From positions 1-13,537 of the forward strand of contig DAOVLD010000023.1 in assembly GCA_030631445.1 (NCBI GenBank): a stretch of DNA of 13,537 bases, written 5' to 3'. Every line of letters begins with the position of its first letter. Within the stretch, counting starts at the first letter, position 1. The notes beneath the pieces are model-generated. The model was not told the DNA's origin, searched no databases, and saw only the letters and a list, made by a program, of their open reading frames with translations. Shown here piece after piece: positions 12,135 to 13,537 of the stretch. The DNA comes from Bacteroidota bacterium. GTDB lineage: Bacteria > Bacteroidota > Bacteroidia > Bacteroidales > VadinHA17. A program made the position numbers and the translations under genes.

Positions 12135-13537
12135 ATGAAATTTCTAAGAAAAAAGCATAATTATTTAATAATTTTCTTTCTTTCCGGTTTATTAGTACCG
12201 GTTTGTTTATCAGCACAAGCACCTGAGCAACAAGAGATACCGGTTCCTTTATTTAATAAACTTATTTTAGGGAATGATTCTGTGTGTTTCAGTAACGGGA
12301 ATTGGGTTTCAGATAATTTTGATATTGATTCAGGAAAATATACTCTTTCTCCTATTCCATTTTACTTAAATTCATTATACTTTGAGTTTAAATTACCTGA
12401 GAATTCAAATTCTACTTTAAATTTCCAGTATTTCCTTGAAGGATTTGACGATGACTGGCTCAATTTTACATTAAATAACATAAAGGAATATACTTATCTG
12501 GATGAAGGAGAATATATATTTCATACCAGGTATTTAAACGCTGCCGGAGAAACAGGCGAAACGTTTTCTTTGAGTTTCAAGATTTTGCCTCCTGTTTACA
12601 GATCGAAGATAGCACATTTTATTTATGTAATTTTTGTGGCATTAATCCTGTGGGCGATAATTAGGGCCAGAACTTACCAATTTGCAAAAGAGCGGTATAA
12701 GCTTGAGAGAATTATTAATGAGCGAACAGAGGAAATGGTGAAAGAGATGGATAAAATTGAAAATTTGCTTACAAATGTTTTACCCAAAGATACTGCAGAT
12801 GAGTTGAAATCAAAAGGAAAAGTTGCAAAGAAGAAATACAAAATGGCTACCGTCCTGTTTTCGGATATTCAAGGATTTACAAAGATTGCCGAAGAGATGA
12901 ATCCTGAGAAGCTTATTGATGAACTTGATACTTTCTTCTTTCATTTTGATTCAGTTGCAGAGAAATTCAATATTGAGAAAATAAAAACTATTGGGGATGC
13001 CTATATGTGTGCGGGAGGAATACCTGATAAGAACAGGACAAACCCTATTGAAGTTGTGTTGGCTGCTATTGAGATGCAGGAATATATGAGGAAGTTAAAA
13101 AAGGAAGCTGAAAGCAGGGGACAGAATTTCTGGGATATCAGGATTGGAATACATACAGGGCCGATAATTGCAGGGGTTGTTGGTCAAAAAAAATTGTCTT
13201 ATGATATCTGGGGTGATACAGTAAATACAGCAAGCCGAATGGAATCTTCAGGAGAAGCAGGGAAAGTAAATATTTCAGGTTCAACATATGAATTTGTAAA
13301 AGAATTTTTCATTTGTGAATACAGGGGTAAAATGCCCGTGAAATACAAAGGGGAAATTGATATGTATTTTGTAAATGGTATTCGTCCTGAGTTGTTAATT
13401 GACATGAAAGGATTGCCAAATGAAAAATTCAGGATCCGGCTTCAACTCCTGAGACTTTTAGATGTTGAAGAAAATATGCTTTCGAAGATGGAAAATGAAC
13501 TGCCGGAAATTCTTAGTTTTCACAATTTAAAGCACAC
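12135..13537 (+). CDS. Membrane-anchored class III adenylate cyclase with periplasmic Y_Y_Y domain and C-terminal HD domain (3' end outside window)
   Basis: The frame stays open from ATG 12135 to the window edge (467 codons), so it is truncated only by the window. A signal peptide (residues 1-28, ending CLSAQA) precedes a periplasmic part. At about 80-155 this is a Y_Y_Y domain (FQYFLEGFDDDW, YTYLDEGEYIF, SFKILPPVYRS). One membrane helix follows (161-177), then a coiled coil (180-215) and the linker LLTNVLPKDTADELKSKG. The cyclase domain has metal Asp244 (FSDIQGF) and Asp288, adenine-selecting Lys284 and Asp357 (YDIWGD), and Asn364/Arg368. The end, NELPEILSFHNLKH, matches the start of the HD domain in the gene at 6467, so an HD domain probably follows. 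An ATG at 12120 in frame would add MGIQD. It is likely a sensor making cAMP in response to a periplasmic cue, which is unidentified. Confidence 0.88.
   Translation, partial: MKFLRKKHNYLIIFFLSGLLVPVCLSAQAPEQQEIPVPLFNKLILGNDSVCFSNGNWVSDNFDIDSGKYTLSPIPFYLNSLYFEFKLPENSNSTLNFQYFLEGFDDDWLNFTLNNIKEYTYLDEGEYIFHTRYLNAAGETGETFSLSFKILPPVYRSKIAHFIYVIFVALILWAIIRARTYQFAKERYKLERIINERTEEMVKEMDKIENLLTNVLPKDTADELKSKGKVAKKKYKMATVLFSDIQGFTKIAEEMNPEKLIDELDTFFFHFDSVAEKFNIEKIKTIGDAYMCAGGIPDKNRTNPIEVVLAAIEMQEYMRKLKKEAESRGQNFWDIRIGIHTGPIIAGVVGQKKLSYDIWGDTVNTASRMESSGEAGKVNISGSTYEFVKEFFICEYRGKMPVKYKGEIDMYFVNGIRPELLIDMKGLPNEKFRIRLQLLRLLDVEENMLSKMENELPEILSFHNLKH

Overview
The window reads as chromosomal DNA of a Bacteroidota (probably Bacteroidales-like) bacterium. 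Evidence is a PorZ-type component of the type IX secretion system, a Cys-free RecO of the Bacteroidetes type, few Shine-Dalgarno-like leaders, several TAnnTTTG promoter boxes, and AT-rich spacers holding short simple repeats. No phage, transposase, plasmid or CRISPR gene is visible. It looks like a core or housekeeping stretch with two unusual signalling enzymes.

Layout from left to right. The window opens with the 3' end of a rhomboid protease gene (+). It converges on an unrecognised secreted 350-residue protein (-). A spacer with a tRNA-Asn(GTT) (-) follows, divergent from a PfkB-family (adenosine) kinase (+). That kinase converges, with overlapping ends, on a deoxynucleoside kinase (-). 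After a repeat-rich spacer come a GH3-family acyl-adenylating enzyme (-) and recO (-). A soluble class III nucleotidyl cyclase fused to an HD phosphohydrolase domain (+) then converges on porZ (-), rdgB (-) and a tandem universal stress protein (-). The right edge holds a second, membrane-bound cyclase of the same family (+). It has a signal peptide, a periplasmic Y_Y_Y domain and one membrane helix, and is cut by the window end just as its HD domain begins.

The two cyclases are the most interesting content. Both keep the metal-binding Asp pair, the adenine-selecting Lys/Asp pair and the transition-state Asn/Arg of class III adenylate cyclases. Both continue through the same linker into a YHNxxH-type HD domain. 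They look like paralogous cAMP synthases with a built-in hydrolase-like module, one cytosolic and one with a periplasmic sensor. No cAMP receptor is seen in the window.

A second theme is the spacers. Nearly every spacer of adequate length holds a degenerate tandem array with a 7- or 8-nt period (GCCGACT, TTCTGCC, AAATTAC/ATTTGGT, TGGAATnn), and two of these are head-to-head inverted. Most lie just 3' of a minus-strand gene. The remaining genes are housekeeping: purine (deoxy)nucleoside salvage, removal of ITP/XTP, recombination repair and secretion.
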